64,000 nucleotides of DNA from Rotaria macrura (lineage: Eukaryota > Rotifera > Eurotatoria > Philodinida > Philodinidae). The stretch is from positions 1 to 64,000 of the forward strand of contig OENT01000798.1 in the NCBI GenBank assembly GCA_900239685.1, in the 5' to 3' direction. Of the stretch, positions 12,818 to 25,754 are shown in pieces (the first letter of the stretch is position 1; the number at the start of each line of letters is the position of its first letter). The position numbers were made by a program, and so were the translations under genes. A model generated the notes under the pieces. That model was not told the DNA's origin, made no database searches, and saw only the letters and a program-made list of their open reading frames with translations.

Positions 12818-14265
12818 GATTTTTTTGTAATATAGTTGCGTGTTGTTTCTATTGACCAAAAAGAAAAAGATTTGTGTATCTTTGTTTTTCTACGTCTGTA
12901 TTGGACTGGATAGAAATGTTAAATAGATTTTTGAATTTTCGTTATCGATATTTTATATTTTGATGATTTTAATTACTTAGTTTTGATTCATGTATGAAAA
13001 GATTGAACCTAATTTCGACTTTTATGACTGCATAGTATCTTATACGAACAAGAATGAAACGACTGAAACTTAAGTATTGAAATCAATTCTCTATACGTCA
13101 ACAGTATCTAACGGAGCGTGTCACTTCATTATGTCTTTGAATGATAGCAATGATTGTTCTAACTTACAAAAATAGTCAGTACTTGATCAAATGATTACAA
13201 ACAAATCATTGAAATCTTATTTCCTATAAAAGAACGAAAAATTAGTGAATTCAACAAGCTAAATATTTATTGTTCACATTAAAAAATATCTTATCAAGCT
13301 CTTTTGGATTTGTGAATTGTAAATATATCAGTGCTGTATACTATTCGTTTTTTAGAATAAGCAATTATGCAAACAGTTTTGAGAAGCTAACTGATTATTT
13401 CCTAGTCTTCAAACTTTTTACTAGAAAACGTGATTTTCCTCTGTCTCCGAATTAGTTGTTACCGAAGGAATCAATCATAGAAAGTTTCCTTTACACTATA
13501 GATCTTGATATAGGATATTTTCACGATCACTTGCTCCGCTACAATTTGATCGTCAACTTGATTTGTATTGTTTAAAATTAACGTGCATCAAAAATCAATT
13601 ATTTAAATTCATACATATACTTACAAGTTAGATTATTAGCAAAAAGATCGTTTTACTGATACCTATTATTATACTCGACTTAGACAATATCTTTCATAAT
13701 ACACCTTATAAGTAGGAAAGAGCATAATAATAAACAGTGTGTTTCTGACATCAGCTAGAAAATGATAGACATAATAGCTTTTCAATGATGCACATTAATA
13801 CTCATAGGTTAGTGTCGAAAGAAACTTCGCCACCATAGAATTCGATCTAATAACAACTGTTAAAAATGTTTGACACCAGCTCGAATATGACTAATACTAT
13901 GTATTTTTTAAAAGCTAAAAGCTGATTAGATAAACATGTATGAATTATAATCTGTTTTCTAACACCTGTTGTGAAATGTAATTCGTCATTGATTCAATGT
14001 GTATTCCAAAATGAAATTAGCAACTTCTTCGTAAATGACATTCAAAACCAGAAATTTATAATCGATTTAATAATTTCAGTAGTCGATATTTGGCGCTATC
14101 TATCATGATATAGTGGTCTAGATTACATCATTGATTTGTTCATCTTTCAATGGGACCGTTGAATATCCAAGCATATTATTATCTTATCTTTAAAAGAAGA
14201 AGAAAAAAAATTCAAAAATCCGATCATTATTTTCTTTCCTTTTTCTTAAATAGAAAACTGACAGA
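12818..14265. other. Intergenic stretch, no gene seen
   Basis: AT-rich spacer between the SOCS-box gene and the TATDN2-like gene, with only short open frames. Immediately before the TATDN2 start there are acceptor-like AG sites after T-rich tracts (TTTTTCTTAAATAG). Confidence 0.5.
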
Positions 14266-17200
14266 ATGTCTAGTACAATAGAAGTATCACCAGATAAAAT
14301 CAAAAAACGTCCATCTGTTTCTACAAAATGTTTGTTAAATATAAAATCTATTGTTACTCAGAATGTTTCAAATAACAGCAATAATAAAAATGTATCTCTA
14401 CGAACATCAGCATCGAAACCTCCGCCGCCGTTGCCATTATTTGATGGATTGGTATCATCAAGAGACGGTGTCAATAGTTCAAATGGTACAAAAGAAATTC
14501 GAGAGAAACACAAGAAACAATTACAATCATTACCAAACCAAAATCATTCAAGTGAGGACGTACAAAAGTCTAATTTCGCGACAATATCCGATCGAGAAAT
14601 AATTGCGACACAGTAACAATCATTTATGTTGAATAGAAGTCTTTAATTTACTTATCTATTTTTCTAGTAGCATAAATGGAAGAACAAAGCTTGATAATAA
14701 AGAATCAAAATCCAATTGGATAGAACCATCTTCAGTATCAATATGTATAACAGAGCTCGAAAGTATATCTGAGGAATCAATTTTTATTTAAATAAATTTT
14801 CAATTTCACCATTAGAATCAAGTACGCCTTCACTTGTTTCGAAAGAATCGAATTCAGACCTACATTCTTCTCCAATATGTAAGTATGGCAATATTTAATG
14901 AGCAATGCTGAAGATAAAAGGATAGCGGCTATTTCATAGGGTAATTTTCCCACACTATTATTGCTAGTCAATAAAAAAAAATGATTCGTTTTTCTATTAG
15001 CTCTGCATACTTATGATGATACATGTGTAGTTTTCCCTCGTTTTAACGATTATTTCGTATCCTAAACATCACTTTACATAATGTTCGTCGTTTTTATCAT
15101 CAATAGAATGACAACAGAGAAAAAGCCGTACCACGATTTTGCAAAGATAAAAAAGACGTCTTAAAGCACTTTATGAATTTAATTGGTTTGAATACATGAC
15201 TTGCAATTGAATCTACTATTTTAGTAGTAAGATTTTTCATCTATTGCTTCAGTAGATAAGAGGACAAGTTTAAATCTTACAAACACTTATTGTACAATCT
15301 TCATTTCAGCTTTACAAATGAACAAGAACGAGTCATCAATTATTCCACCATTGCCACTAGATTCTGCTGTGTATCCTTTCAGTTCGTCTTCTGATCACAG
15401 AAAACGATTATTATCTTTTCCGACTCAATCATCAAATCGTATTAATGAAGAATACGTAACAAAAATGCGTCACATTATAGAATCTTCAAATGCTTTCAAT
15501 GATATAAAATCTAATGAATGTTCTACTGATAATGGTCAATCAATGCCTATACATAATTTTGATTCAACATCAACAAGTATATCTACGTAAGTTTATATAT
15601 AAATGTAATATTAATGAACGACTTAGTTTTCTTTAAGTGTCGATGAAGAGGATGATATTAATTTAAATGAACCAATTATGATTGTTAATAGTTCAATAAA
15701 CTTACCAGTAGATTCTAATGTATCACCGACTATTTATGATAAAACTAAATCAATGAAATCACGTCTAAGTGAACGAACTGAAAAAGAATATCATCAAAAT
15801 CGAAAAATAATTATGAACAATCGTGAACCAACTGCACGTTGTCCAAAGAGCTATACACGTTTACCACATTCGTTACGGAACATGAGCCCATCGTTCAATC
15901 ATACTCCACAATTAGGAACGAATCGATCTTTAAGAGCTGTGAATCTTCCTATTCGTCGTCAATATCCTCTGTTTGAATCAGTGCGCACACCTGTACAAAA
16001 GATATCAGTCACAAAACAAGAACTTCAAACCCGAATACCTCCAGAATTATACAATTGTTGCCAAACGTAAATATCGTTTGTTTGTTACTTGCATGTATCT
16101 ATATGTATATACATCTATATAAGGACTGTAACATATTTTAGCGAACCATTGTGTTTAAAAACTGAAATAGTTACAACACAACGCAATAGCAATCAAAGAA
16201 ATTCTCAACGACAAACAACGACAATCGAGGCGAGTTTGAACGAATCAGATGCACGTTTAAATTATTTTCGCGATGTAGCAAATATTCGTGAAATAATGAC
16301 TAATGCATCTAAACGACTAACGAAAGATAATGACTCAACATTGACAGTGCCGATCGTCGATACACATTGTCATTTTGATCTTATTTTCGATCGGTAGGTA
16401 AAAATAACTTTTTGATGTGTTTTCGACTGCCTGCCTTTGATTCTCAATGATAATGTAATCGATCAAACACCAATTTTTAACATTGATAAAATTCAAAAGA
16501 AAATCAATCATATGTTTTAAGATCAACAACAGTTTCTAATAGTGTTTCTCTAGGAAACATAGATTTAAGATGCGACTGCATCTTAATTATTTACAATCTA
16601 CATTATATTTCTTTAGATTAGAATGAAGTTTTTGTCAATGATTACTATGAGTTTATCTCATGAGACGATGTTTCGGTATGTTCGCATAATTAGATGTGTG
16701 GCACTTTAAAATAAAATAATAGTTTAAGCAAGTTCATTTGTTTGCCGAGCGAATCACTTTAAGTGTCATACCACTTTTCGATCGATACGATACTCATTTA
16801 ATGAATAGTATTATATTATGCAGAAGCTTCTTAATGTCGAGTTTAATGAATTTTTGTGATTGAAAAATCATAATGTTACTCAGTTTTCTTTACTAAAAGT
16901 CGTATTCTCTTTAATAAATCGGAAGGTATGGTAGTTGGAAGAATAAATGAAAGTATGAAGTTGAGAACTACTGTGAATCACATAGTGTTCAAGTAAGACT
17001 GGAATGTACCAGCTTTTAACCTACTCTAAGGTCATAATTAGAAAGCTGCCTTTTTCTTTAGCTTATTGTAGACATTGGCTGAAAACTTCGCGTCAATGAA
17101 TATCTAAACTACATTATAACTTGTACTCTCTCATTCAAGTATTCGTTTTCTTGAAGCATCAGTATCAGAAAATGTTTCAGTTTATATATATATATATATA

Positions 17201-18765
17201 TAATAAATAATAGAAGATGCAAAAATAAGTAAATCTGTGAAAATGAGCTTGTCTCCACAGAAATCTTCACTTGAATAATGTTTTAAATTGAAGTTTGATT
17301 TTCATCATGATCTGCAACGACAAGTATAGTGTATCTTGTTAGAGTAACTTCACTATCTAGTATTCGTAGACATAGCCTTTTTGAGAATGATCTAAATCAG
17401 AATTCGATCATATATTTCACGGCGTTATTTTGTAAGATTTAGATTTACGAACGTCAAAAATGATTGTCAGTGGAATCAATCGTGCATGAAAGAGGTGATG
17501 AGAGACGAGATTCTTATTTTTCATTAAATCCGAATCTATAAATGAACATCTACTATAACGTTTTTCTTCTAACAAGTTGGTATTCTATATGGAAGGGCAG
17601 TGTTATATTGATTGTTTGTATTCTCATGAAAAATTAAAAATTTGTTTTGAAATCAAGTGGATAGCGTTAATTATTCTTTCTGTTTATTCTGAAAATGCTT
17701 TTCTGTTTACTTTCTTTCAGCCTTCGTATTAAACATAATGATTTAAAAAAATACTTCACTGATTATAATGAATATTATCCATCGGGTCTTTCATTTGAAT
17801 TAGCTATCCAAGTATTTTGGCGACCGAAACAGTTAACTGAAAGTAAGACTGTTATATCAATAGCTGTACACATATATGCTATTTATCTGTATACATAGGT
17901 AATTGGATCAATTGGTACTCAAAATATCTGGATGATGAACGCGTTTATGGTTCCTGTGGTATTCATCCACATTGGAGTTCAGAATGGAATGAAACATCTG
18001 CTGAAGATATTGAACGATGTTTGAAACATCCAAAGATAGTAGCTATAGGAGAAATCGGTTTAGATTTTGGACCAAAGTAAAATTATTTAAAGAATTATTA
18101 AATCACTCTATTGCCTTTCAAATTTAAGAAATTCATGTTTAATACATGAACAACGTCGAGCTTTTGAAGCACAACTTAAATTAGCTGCTAAATGGTCAAA
18201 ACCAATTGTTATACATTCACGAGATGCATACGAAGAAACCTTCCATCTTATGAAACAAGTAAGTACCCCTTTTGTCAATGTTAACAGAAAAAGCCATGGA
18301 TTCTTTTCTTTGTGAATTCTTGTTTTCAATCATAATTCATAAATATTTCTTCTTCAGTATCTTGGGTCTGATCACAAAATTCATTTGCATTGCTTCGTTG
18401 GAACAATGGACGATGTTTATCTTTTTACATCTTATTTCACAGAAATCAAATTTGGTTTTACTCCGATTGTAACTCGTAATAATTTTCTTCATACAGTCGT
18501 TCAACAACTTGAATTAACACAAATCTTATCCGAAACGGATTCACCTTATTTTACACCAGAAGAAGTTAGTAATATGACGATGTTGATTCAATTAAATGCA
18601 TCATTGGTAATTTTTTTTCTAAATTAGTTATCAACATATTCACGCTGTGCTCATCCTGGTATGGTTTATAGTGTTGTTGAAATGATAGCACAACTTCGAT
18701 ATTTACCTGTGATGGATGTTGCTCGACAATTAAGAGAAAATGCTCGTTATATCTATGGTGTTTAA
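14266..18765 (+). CDS. TATDN2: TatD-family metal-dependent deoxyribonuclease with long disordered N terminus
   Basis: Eleven exons with consistent phase: 14266-14612, 14668-14762, 14816-14878, 15310-15586, 15638-16066, 16142-16393, 17721-17842, 17899-18076, 18129-18258, 18358-18564, 18628-18765, giving 745 aa. Residues 1 to about 470 are Ser/Asn/Pro-rich and look disordered. The TatD barrel follows with its metal ligands in order: DTHCHFD near 478, GIHPH near 550, GEIGLD near 580, IHSRD near 615, LHCF near 643, ETDSPYF near 690, ending in a VARQLRENARYIYG tail. TatD enzymes are 3'-5' exonucleases or endonucleases acting on DNA and RNA. The long unstructured N terminus before a C-terminal barrel is the arrangement of animal TATDN2 (human about 760 aa) rather than TATDN1 or TATDN3. 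All ligands are present, so activity is likely. A 1.3-kb intron interrupts the start of the barrel. Confidence 0.9.
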
Positions 18766-18770
18766 ATAAA
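18765..18770 (+). terminator. Polyadenylation signal overlapping the TATDN2 stop
   Basis: AATAAA shares its first base with the stop codon; T-rich sequence follows. The 3' UTR would be very short. Confidence 0.45.
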
Positions 18771-20365
18771 CTTTCGAGCCAATGTTTATTTATCTCAGTA
18801 TACTTGGCTGTGTGTATTTTGTCTTATCTATGCGTCAGATGATCTAGTCGGTTTTTTCCGTTTGTTCGTTGATTTGTTCGTTCGTCTTTTTTTTTCGTAC
18901 GCCAATTTTCATCTCGTATTTTCTTTCTGATTGATCGAATATTTCTTGTTCACACGGAACTCAAATCAAATATAGTGCACTTATTAAGGAAAATGATATT
19001 TTAATTTAAAAAACAAACAAACGATTAACTTCGATCGAATAAAAAAGAAAGAAATTGCTTCTGTCTTCCAACCCAAGGTTAATAAACTGAATAGAAAACA
19101 ATTGGACACAAGAGCGAAGCTTTTTGTTTTCATCATGTTCGAATGATTTCTACTCTAAATAATCCAGATCTAAATATTGAAGGCTGTTCGTGTTGATAAA
19201 GAAATAAAGTATGTCTCGGAGTTGAATTATAATTTTACTTATCAAACTAATGAATCTAATATGTCAAGAACTTACATTCGATCTTTACTTAAGAATACGT
19301 ATCTGAGTACACCTAAATTTGATCTAAGATGACCAACAGTCTACTTGTAATATGATTTATTATCATCTTTTAGTTGCCGTTTTGTTATTAGGGTTGATTA
19401 AACAACGTAGTTGATTTCTAAGTAGTAAAATCAATATAGCATGTAGGATCTTGTTTTAATTGTAAAGTGAATGTTAAAAATCGATGCAACTTATCCTCGA
19501 ATTGTAAGGCTTGACTTTAAATTAAAAAATCCTCTCACTCTACTAGGCAGTTCTCCATGCACACGGAAAAGAATCTTTGCTTTTTACATGTATTTTTGTT
19601 TGACTTGTCTTTAATTGGAAAATTAAAGAGAAATAAATTAGTCACCTACGGATAAATATACAAAGGTTTTGCTTTATTGGTCACTGGTGAATAATAGAAC
19701 AAGTTGAAAATCATCAAGTGAATATTGTCATTTGATACCTTACTTGTCAAGCTATTGGAATAAGTGCGTTCCATCTTTCAATGATTCATTTCATCTACAC
19801 GCAGATGAAGAACTTTTGGTAGTATAGTACAATTCGTCGTAAAACACTTCATTGCGAAAAAAAAATTCGTTGCAATCAATTCCTAGCATATAGACAAGAG
19901 AATATATTCATTGAATTAAGAGATTCAGTTCAATATGTTATTTAATTAATCAGCTTAATAAAAGTTCTCTTTTACACTGTTAGGATTCTTTCCTGATCAT
20001 TTATTGTAAACAATGATACAGATGTCAACTTAAAGTTCCTTTTATATTTTAATTCAGAAAACTTAAAAGTTCCTTTTAAATAATATTCTGCAAAGTTAAA
20101 TTCACGATGAAGACAAGATTTTTAAAATCCTTCTTTTTCATGCTATAATTTATTTTTAATTCAAATATTTTACTTCTGGAGAATCGTATTGACAGAATAC
20201 TTAAGTAATATAAAATTGAATAAGGTTAATTTTCAATGCTAGCGGCATCTACTAGAAAAGGAGGCTTTTCCCCCAAAGTCACCCCCTGGCTCTACTGCTA
20301 GCAGTTACAAACATCAAAACACTAGCTCGAAAATTTCCAAAGCCACTTTATCCCCTGATCAAGTA
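18771..20365. other. Intergenic stretch, left edge of the repeat block
   Basis: AT-rich and without a credible open frame. T-rich tracts lie near 18880-18910. No repeat structure recognised until the CCCAGGTC element at 20366. Confidence 0.45.
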
Positions 20366-20700
20366 CCCAGGTCGAACAAGCACGGTCGTAAACGACCGTA
20401 TACGGAGAAATACGGCAAAATACATGGTCCAGTATTACGATCGTATATTTCCGTGTCGTATACGGGGAGATACGATGATATACGGAGAGAAAAACGATCG
20501 TATATGGTCCTCGTATACAAAATCCGTAATCGGTTTCCATTTTCCACCGTATACCTCCGTATACGATCGTATTTGTCAATTGACGACACGGCGATATACG
20601 GCCGTGATACTGGACCATGTAAAACGCTATAATACGATCGTACGGGGAGCGTATACGGTCGTTTACAGCCGTATACGAAATCCGTAATCGTCGACCTGGG
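20366..20700 (+). mobile_element. CCCAGGTC-family palindromic element, copy 1
   Basis: 335 bp from CCCAGGTCGA to TCGACCTGGG, flanked by TA on both sides (20364-20365 and 20701-20702). The interior is crowded with CGTATACGG, ACGATCGT and CCGTAA motifs in both orientations. An internal pair, CATGGTCCAGTATTACGATC and its complement, lets almost the whole element fold on itself. It shares about 90% identity by eye with copies 2 and 3. There is no coding capacity: the long open frame seen across it is a by-product of the repeated TAC/CGT triplets. Confidence 0.75.
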
Positions 20701-21292
20701 TAGTTTTGAAAATCATGGAAAGGTGTTTCAGAAAGAACTGAACGCATTGTGATTATTAAGAAAGAGTAATTTTCGCTTTTTTTTCTTTTAGGTCGCATTT
20801 CGCTCAAGATTACCTCAGAGGTTGTCTCTTTAAAGATTTGAGTTGAGGCTCTTTTGATAGCAGCCTACACTGAAAGAAAAAAAGGTGCCACACGAAACCC
20901 TAAAGGGTTCCGATTTTTGCAACGAAATCGAAACCCTTTGAGGTTTCGTAGACATTTGGTTTCGTAAAAGGTCTTAATTTTCAACAGCTGATAGCGAGCT
21001 TTTCGTATTTGGAGTTCTTGACAGTTCACGATTCAACATTGAATGTAACTTTCGCCGAATGCTATGGTCCATTGCAGAAGCATTTTTCCACCAGCATTCA
21101 ATGCTAAAACCTCCCACTTTCTAAAAAAGAACTGGGTCCTGTGAAAACCGGCAGAAAAGTAAGAGCGAATCACTGTATCCTAAATAGAAACACATGATAT
21201 CTTTGGAACATGGAAGCTATATTACGGCCAGAAACGTTCCCAAGTGTTTTCCCATGGTTTGTGCCACGTCTTCCGGAAAGACACACTAACAT

Positions 21293-21637
21293 CCCAGGTC
21301 TAACAAGCACGGTCGTAAACGACCGTATACGCAGAAATACGGCAAAATACATGGTCCAGTATTACGATCGTATATCTCCGTGTCGTATACGGGGAAATAC
21401 GACGATATACGGAGAGTAAAACGATCGTTTATGGTCCTCGTATACAAAATCCGTAAACGGCTTCCATTTTCTACCGTATTCCTCCATATACGATCGTATT
21501 TGTCCGTATACGACACGGCGATATACGATCGTAATACTGGACCATGTAAAACGCTATAATACGACCGGTTACGATCGTGTGGGGAGCGTATACGGTCGTT
21601 TACAGCCGTATACAAAGTCCGTAATCGTCGACCTGGG
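21293..21637 (+). mobile_element. CCCAGGTC-family palindromic element, copy 2
   Basis: 345 bp, same termini as copy 1 with one change in the left repeat (GGTCTA for GGTCGA), flanked by AT on each side (21291-21292 and 21638-21639). It lies inside the 2.3-kb CACTGAAA element in the same orientation as copy 1. Interior motifs and the central fold-back pair are conserved. Confidence 0.75.
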
Positions 21638-22471
21638 ATGGTCGGAAATCACTAGAAAAAATCAGGGAAGTTTGTGGCCAGGAGACTAGTTCCACGTTCC
21701 AGCGACGTCATGTCTATTTTTACAGAATATCGCAATTTTCAGGCCTTTTTTCTGCTAGTTCCTCAAGGTTCAGGTGGGTGAAACGATCGACATGTGATGT
21801 TCAATCTAAATAGAAAAAGAACATTTCATCTTGTTGTAACTTCTAAAATCAAACTCACCATTTTTCTTTGTTCATCTGACAACTGATCTAAATAAAAAAA
21901 AAATGTTTCATCAGGTTTTAACTATCAAAATCGAACGCACCATTATTATTCGTTCAGCTAGCAAAGGATCTAACTAGAAATGGAATATTTCATCAAGTAA
22001 CGAGTAATGTTTCCGTTACCTGTTACCCAGTAACGGTATCGAAGCGATGGAATCAACGACTCTTTCAATTATCAGCAAAGCAGGTTTTCACGAAAAAAAA
22101 CGAAATTCTAAAGTGTTTGAGTAAAGCAAGTCGGGATCAGGGAATCTGAATCTGATACAGGAATTTTTGTTATTTTCATTTTCACTCTTCTTTTTTTAAA
22201 ATCTATCTCTGAATGAAGAAACAATTTTCGTGAGAAAATAACAGTATCAATGAAACACTTCAAATTTTCGTGGAAAAACGTTTTTCTCGAAAAATTTGAA
22301 CTGGATATAGTGGATTTATGGGTTTCACATATGGATTCTCTGAACCTGATATACTTTGGTCGAACTTTGTAAAACTTCGTAGTTTTTCTCAAAACTCTTT
22401 TTGATGCTTATTAGAGGAGTGGTTCAACCAATTCTCCGTTATCCAGTAACTCGTAGAGGCCCATTACCATA

Positions 22472-22816
22472 CCCAGGTCGACGATTACGAACTTCGTATA
22501 CGGCTGTAAACGACCGTATACGCTCCCCACACGACCGTAAACGGTCGTATTATAGCGTTTTACATGGTCCAGTATTACGGTCGTATATCGCCGTATCGTA
22601 TACAGGCAAATACGATCGTATACGGAGAAATACGGTGGAAAACGGAAACCGTTTACGGATTTTGTATACGAGGACCGTAAACGATCGTTTTACTCTCCGT
22701 ATATCGTCGTATCCCTCCGTATACGACACGGAGATATACGATCGTAATACTGGACCATGTATTTTGCCGTATTCCTCCGTATACGGTCGTTTACGGCCGT
22801 GCTTGTTCGACCTGGG
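22472..22816 (-). mobile_element. CCCAGGTC-family palindromic element, copy 3 (inverted)
   Basis: 345 bp, flanked by TA (22470-22471 and 22817-22818). Its reverse complement aligns with copies 1 and 2 over the full length. It is inverted relative to copy 2, so the two could pair and fold the 2.3-kb host element. Confidence 0.75.
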
Positions 22817-23179
22817 TAAGCTCGTAACTGGTAACGGACATGTTACCAATTACTTGGAAACGTAATGGCTTGGTAATGGTAACTTCGTATTACGAAGTTC
22901 GTAATCCTAATTCTACACAAAAGAATATTTACAACACGTTTTGTATACGAAACTCAAAAGGGTTTTTGACCGAACCTCAGGGGTAACGCAAATTTCAAAG
23001 GGTTCAGGACGAAACATTTTTATATTTTAAAACTGAATAAAGAATATTACGAAACCCTGGATATTGCTAAACCTCTTACAGGTTTTGTATGATCCTACGG
23101 CTACGGACACTTATATAGTATAGTAAAACTTGACGAAACCTCGGAGGTTTCGTGTGACACCTTATTTTTTTCAGTGTAT

Positions 23180-23714
23180 TGGCACTTCAAAGCAAGGTTC
23201 TTTAAAAGCATTTTCGTCACAACTAAATTGGTTTTTGTTTCAAAGTGCTTCTCATATTCTATCCATTGCGTAGACTTAATTATATCATAGTAGAATATAA
23301 ATTCATGTGATTAATTAAACAACATGTTGAACTAAATCATTTAATTCAGTTAATATATTCTGTTTTCTATGTGCGAGGAATCGATCGCAACGATTTTTTT
23401 TCGCGACAAAGTGAGCGGTTAACCCATATTGATACCCATAATCGTTCCATCCTATGTAATCATGAAACACATTTTAGACGCATATATGACGCAAATCTTT
23501 CGCGTTTCAGCCAATTTTTATGTGTAAACATGCTGAAAACGCATTTAAATGCACCAGTCACTGTGTTTTACGAACGTGTTTAGAAAAAATTCATAGTTTC
23601 GCAGTATATTTTTAGACTAAATGCATACAAATGTATTTAACCTTTTATTATGAAACGCTTTGAGTCGCATTCATATTATTATGTACCTTCTCAAGTAAGC
23701 AAAATATAAAGAAA
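23180..23714. other. Spacer between elements, nothing recognised
   Basis: A short open frame at 23371-23583 has no recognisable feature. The sequence leads into the GACTAGTC-rich region. Confidence 0.35.
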
Positions 23715-25730
23715 GACTGCCGACATGTCTAGTCCACAATGTCCGCGAAACCCATCAGGTCTAGTCTGAAACGCCTTGTACATCGGTCAGGACTAGTCAC
23801 CGTTTGGACAAATGTCCTTCGAACACGTCTTGACTAGACCAGAATGTCTTCGGACCCAGTCATATCTAGTCTATGTTGTCATTTTACACCGTCCAGACTA
23901 ATCAAGGGACTAAAAACAACCGATGAAAGGTGGATTTGAACATCTCACCTGACAGTTTTCAAAAAATGACGGCCATCCTGACGGCAGACAAGGACACTGA
24001 GATAGACGGACGTCAGTTTATATCGTCTAATCTACCGATTGACTCCGCGTCGTTCACTAGACAATGGGGAATTCCCCGATGTCAAACGACTTCGATCAGT
24101 CTGAAATGCCCTTATTAGTAGTCAGGACTAGTGCGAAGCGTCGTTTGCACACGTCATGGCAAGTCCTATTTTAAAACATGCATCACACATCCTAGTCTAA
24201 ACTAGTCTGAAAAACTCTAAACAATCCACTTCGTTCGCACTCAATTGCGCTACCTTTTCGTTTAAACTGATCAATAGGGGAAAGTAAAAGAAGCAGAATA
24301 TGAGTAGAAAAGTTTTTCAATATCTGCATCATTTCTTAAAAACAATCGGCTGATCATTATATGCATTTAGAACATGGACTAGATGGTAGAATAGCAATGA
24401 TTTCATTGCATGTTGTGTACTAAAACCCTCGTAGATTGATAATTAAGCGTGATGTGTTATATTAAGATTATAGATTATAATGACATGCATTTATTTTATA
24501 TTAAAATGATATCGATTGTTACTGGTATTATTAAGTTTTTTATAGCTAGAAAGATAAACAGAGTCAACCATAATGAACAGTGAGATCAAAGATAGAGAAT
24601 ATGATTTTTGAATCTCCGTCTTGATAAGTCTCATTATTTTTTATATTTCTAATTCTTGAAAATGTAAGTATATTGAAGCATTTAAAAAATGCAGTAAATA
24701 CAAAGGACAATATTTATCTTGCAGTGAGGAGTGGTAATTTCTATATTTTAAAATTATTATATAAACTAAATTTAATAAAAAGAAAACTAGACATAATTTA
24801 AATCTTTTTATATCATAATTTTATTCTGTTTCATTTTAAAATATAATTTCTATCTTGAATTAAAGAATAAATTTAAATTGAGAAAAGTTGAATAAATTGT
24901 TAGCTGAAGACAGTGATTTGAATTTAAAGCTAACCTAAACCGTAATATGAAAAAATCGAATTGCTTCTCAGTATCAATAGTTTTTTATTTTCGCATTTAT
25001 AACTTAATTTTTTAAAGCAATTAATTGCTGCTAGTTTAAACTAATTAAAAGACACTTTCTCAATAAATATAAAACTTTCTAAATTTATTTTGTTTAATGT
25101 TGCCTAAACAATCTCGTATTCCGTAAAATAAAATTTTTTATTTATATGAGAACTTATAAAACTTTGAGAAAAATTGTATTAAGTAGCATCTTAGGATGAT
25201 TATGAACATGTAGAAGTTGATCTCTTGATCATCTGGCTCAATGGTCCGAACGGTGGATAAGTAATATACTAGTATTCATGTTCGAATCTAATCTTCATCC
25301 TTATATATTTCCATTTAGACTAGTCTGGATTCGTCCACTACTTGAGACTAGAGCCAGTCCTATGTATCCTCTCTGATGTCCTTACTTTTTCAATTTTATA
25401 TTATTTTCGGATGGGCGTCCCTGTCATCCGTCCTGACTAGTCTTTGTCTCAAAAAGTCCTCGTCCACGACTATTAATACTCTGCATATTAGATAGTAATT
25501 TTGTATATAAGCAGACTCAAAACCTGTCTCAGACGGGCCTCCTTTGATTAAAGGACTAGTCTTATCACGTTTAATGACGATCATCAATTAAAGTATCACG
25601 ACGCATACGTATGACGGTCAGAAATTCGGACTAGTAAGGGACTAGTCAATTTAGAGACAAAGACTAGACAGGACGGTCCGACATGTCTAGAAAAAAGACT
25701 AGTCATTTAGCCCGTCTTTTACTCATTGGG
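23715..25730. mobile_element. GACTAGTC-saturated element, about 2 kb, boundaries uncertain
   Basis: The first 500 bp and the last 400 bp are dense in GTCTAGTC / GACTAGTC / GGACTAG motifs in both orientations, flanking a very AT-rich core at about 24230-25300 with no coding potential. GACATGTCTAG occurs near both ends (about 23723 and 25680). The ends show a weak inverted match around AAAGAC...CTAGTC. No clean target-site duplication was found, so the limits are approximate. The design (motif-dense ends, plain middle) is the same as in the neighbouring elements. Confidence 0.5.
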
Positions 25731-25754
25731 TGGTTTCTGAAACTGTGGTTCAGT

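Larger units (their letters stand above)
20868..23176. mobile_element. 2.3-kb element with CACTGAAA termini and TA duplication
   Basis: The left end (CACTGAAAG, then an A run, then AGGTGCCACACGAAACC) is matched in inverse at the right end, ending TTTTCAGTG: about 31 bp of imperfect terminal inverted repeat. TA flanks both ends (20866-20867 and 23177-23178). Subterminal zones repeat CGAAACCCT / GGTTTCGT motifs in both directions. No transposase is encoded, so it is non-autonomous. CACTG termini with subterminal motif arrays and a 2-bp TA duplication resemble the CACTA/Mirage (CMC) group, but this is inference. Two CCCAGGTC elements sit inside in opposite orientations, at similar distances from the two ends. 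Confidence 0.7.

Noticed and set aside
20322-22865. Open frames of 150-160 residues across the CGTATACGG elements, on both strands
   Set aside because: Translations are repeats of Tyr, Asp, Arg and Ile caused by the motif, open in several frames at once, with no domain. They are composition artefacts.
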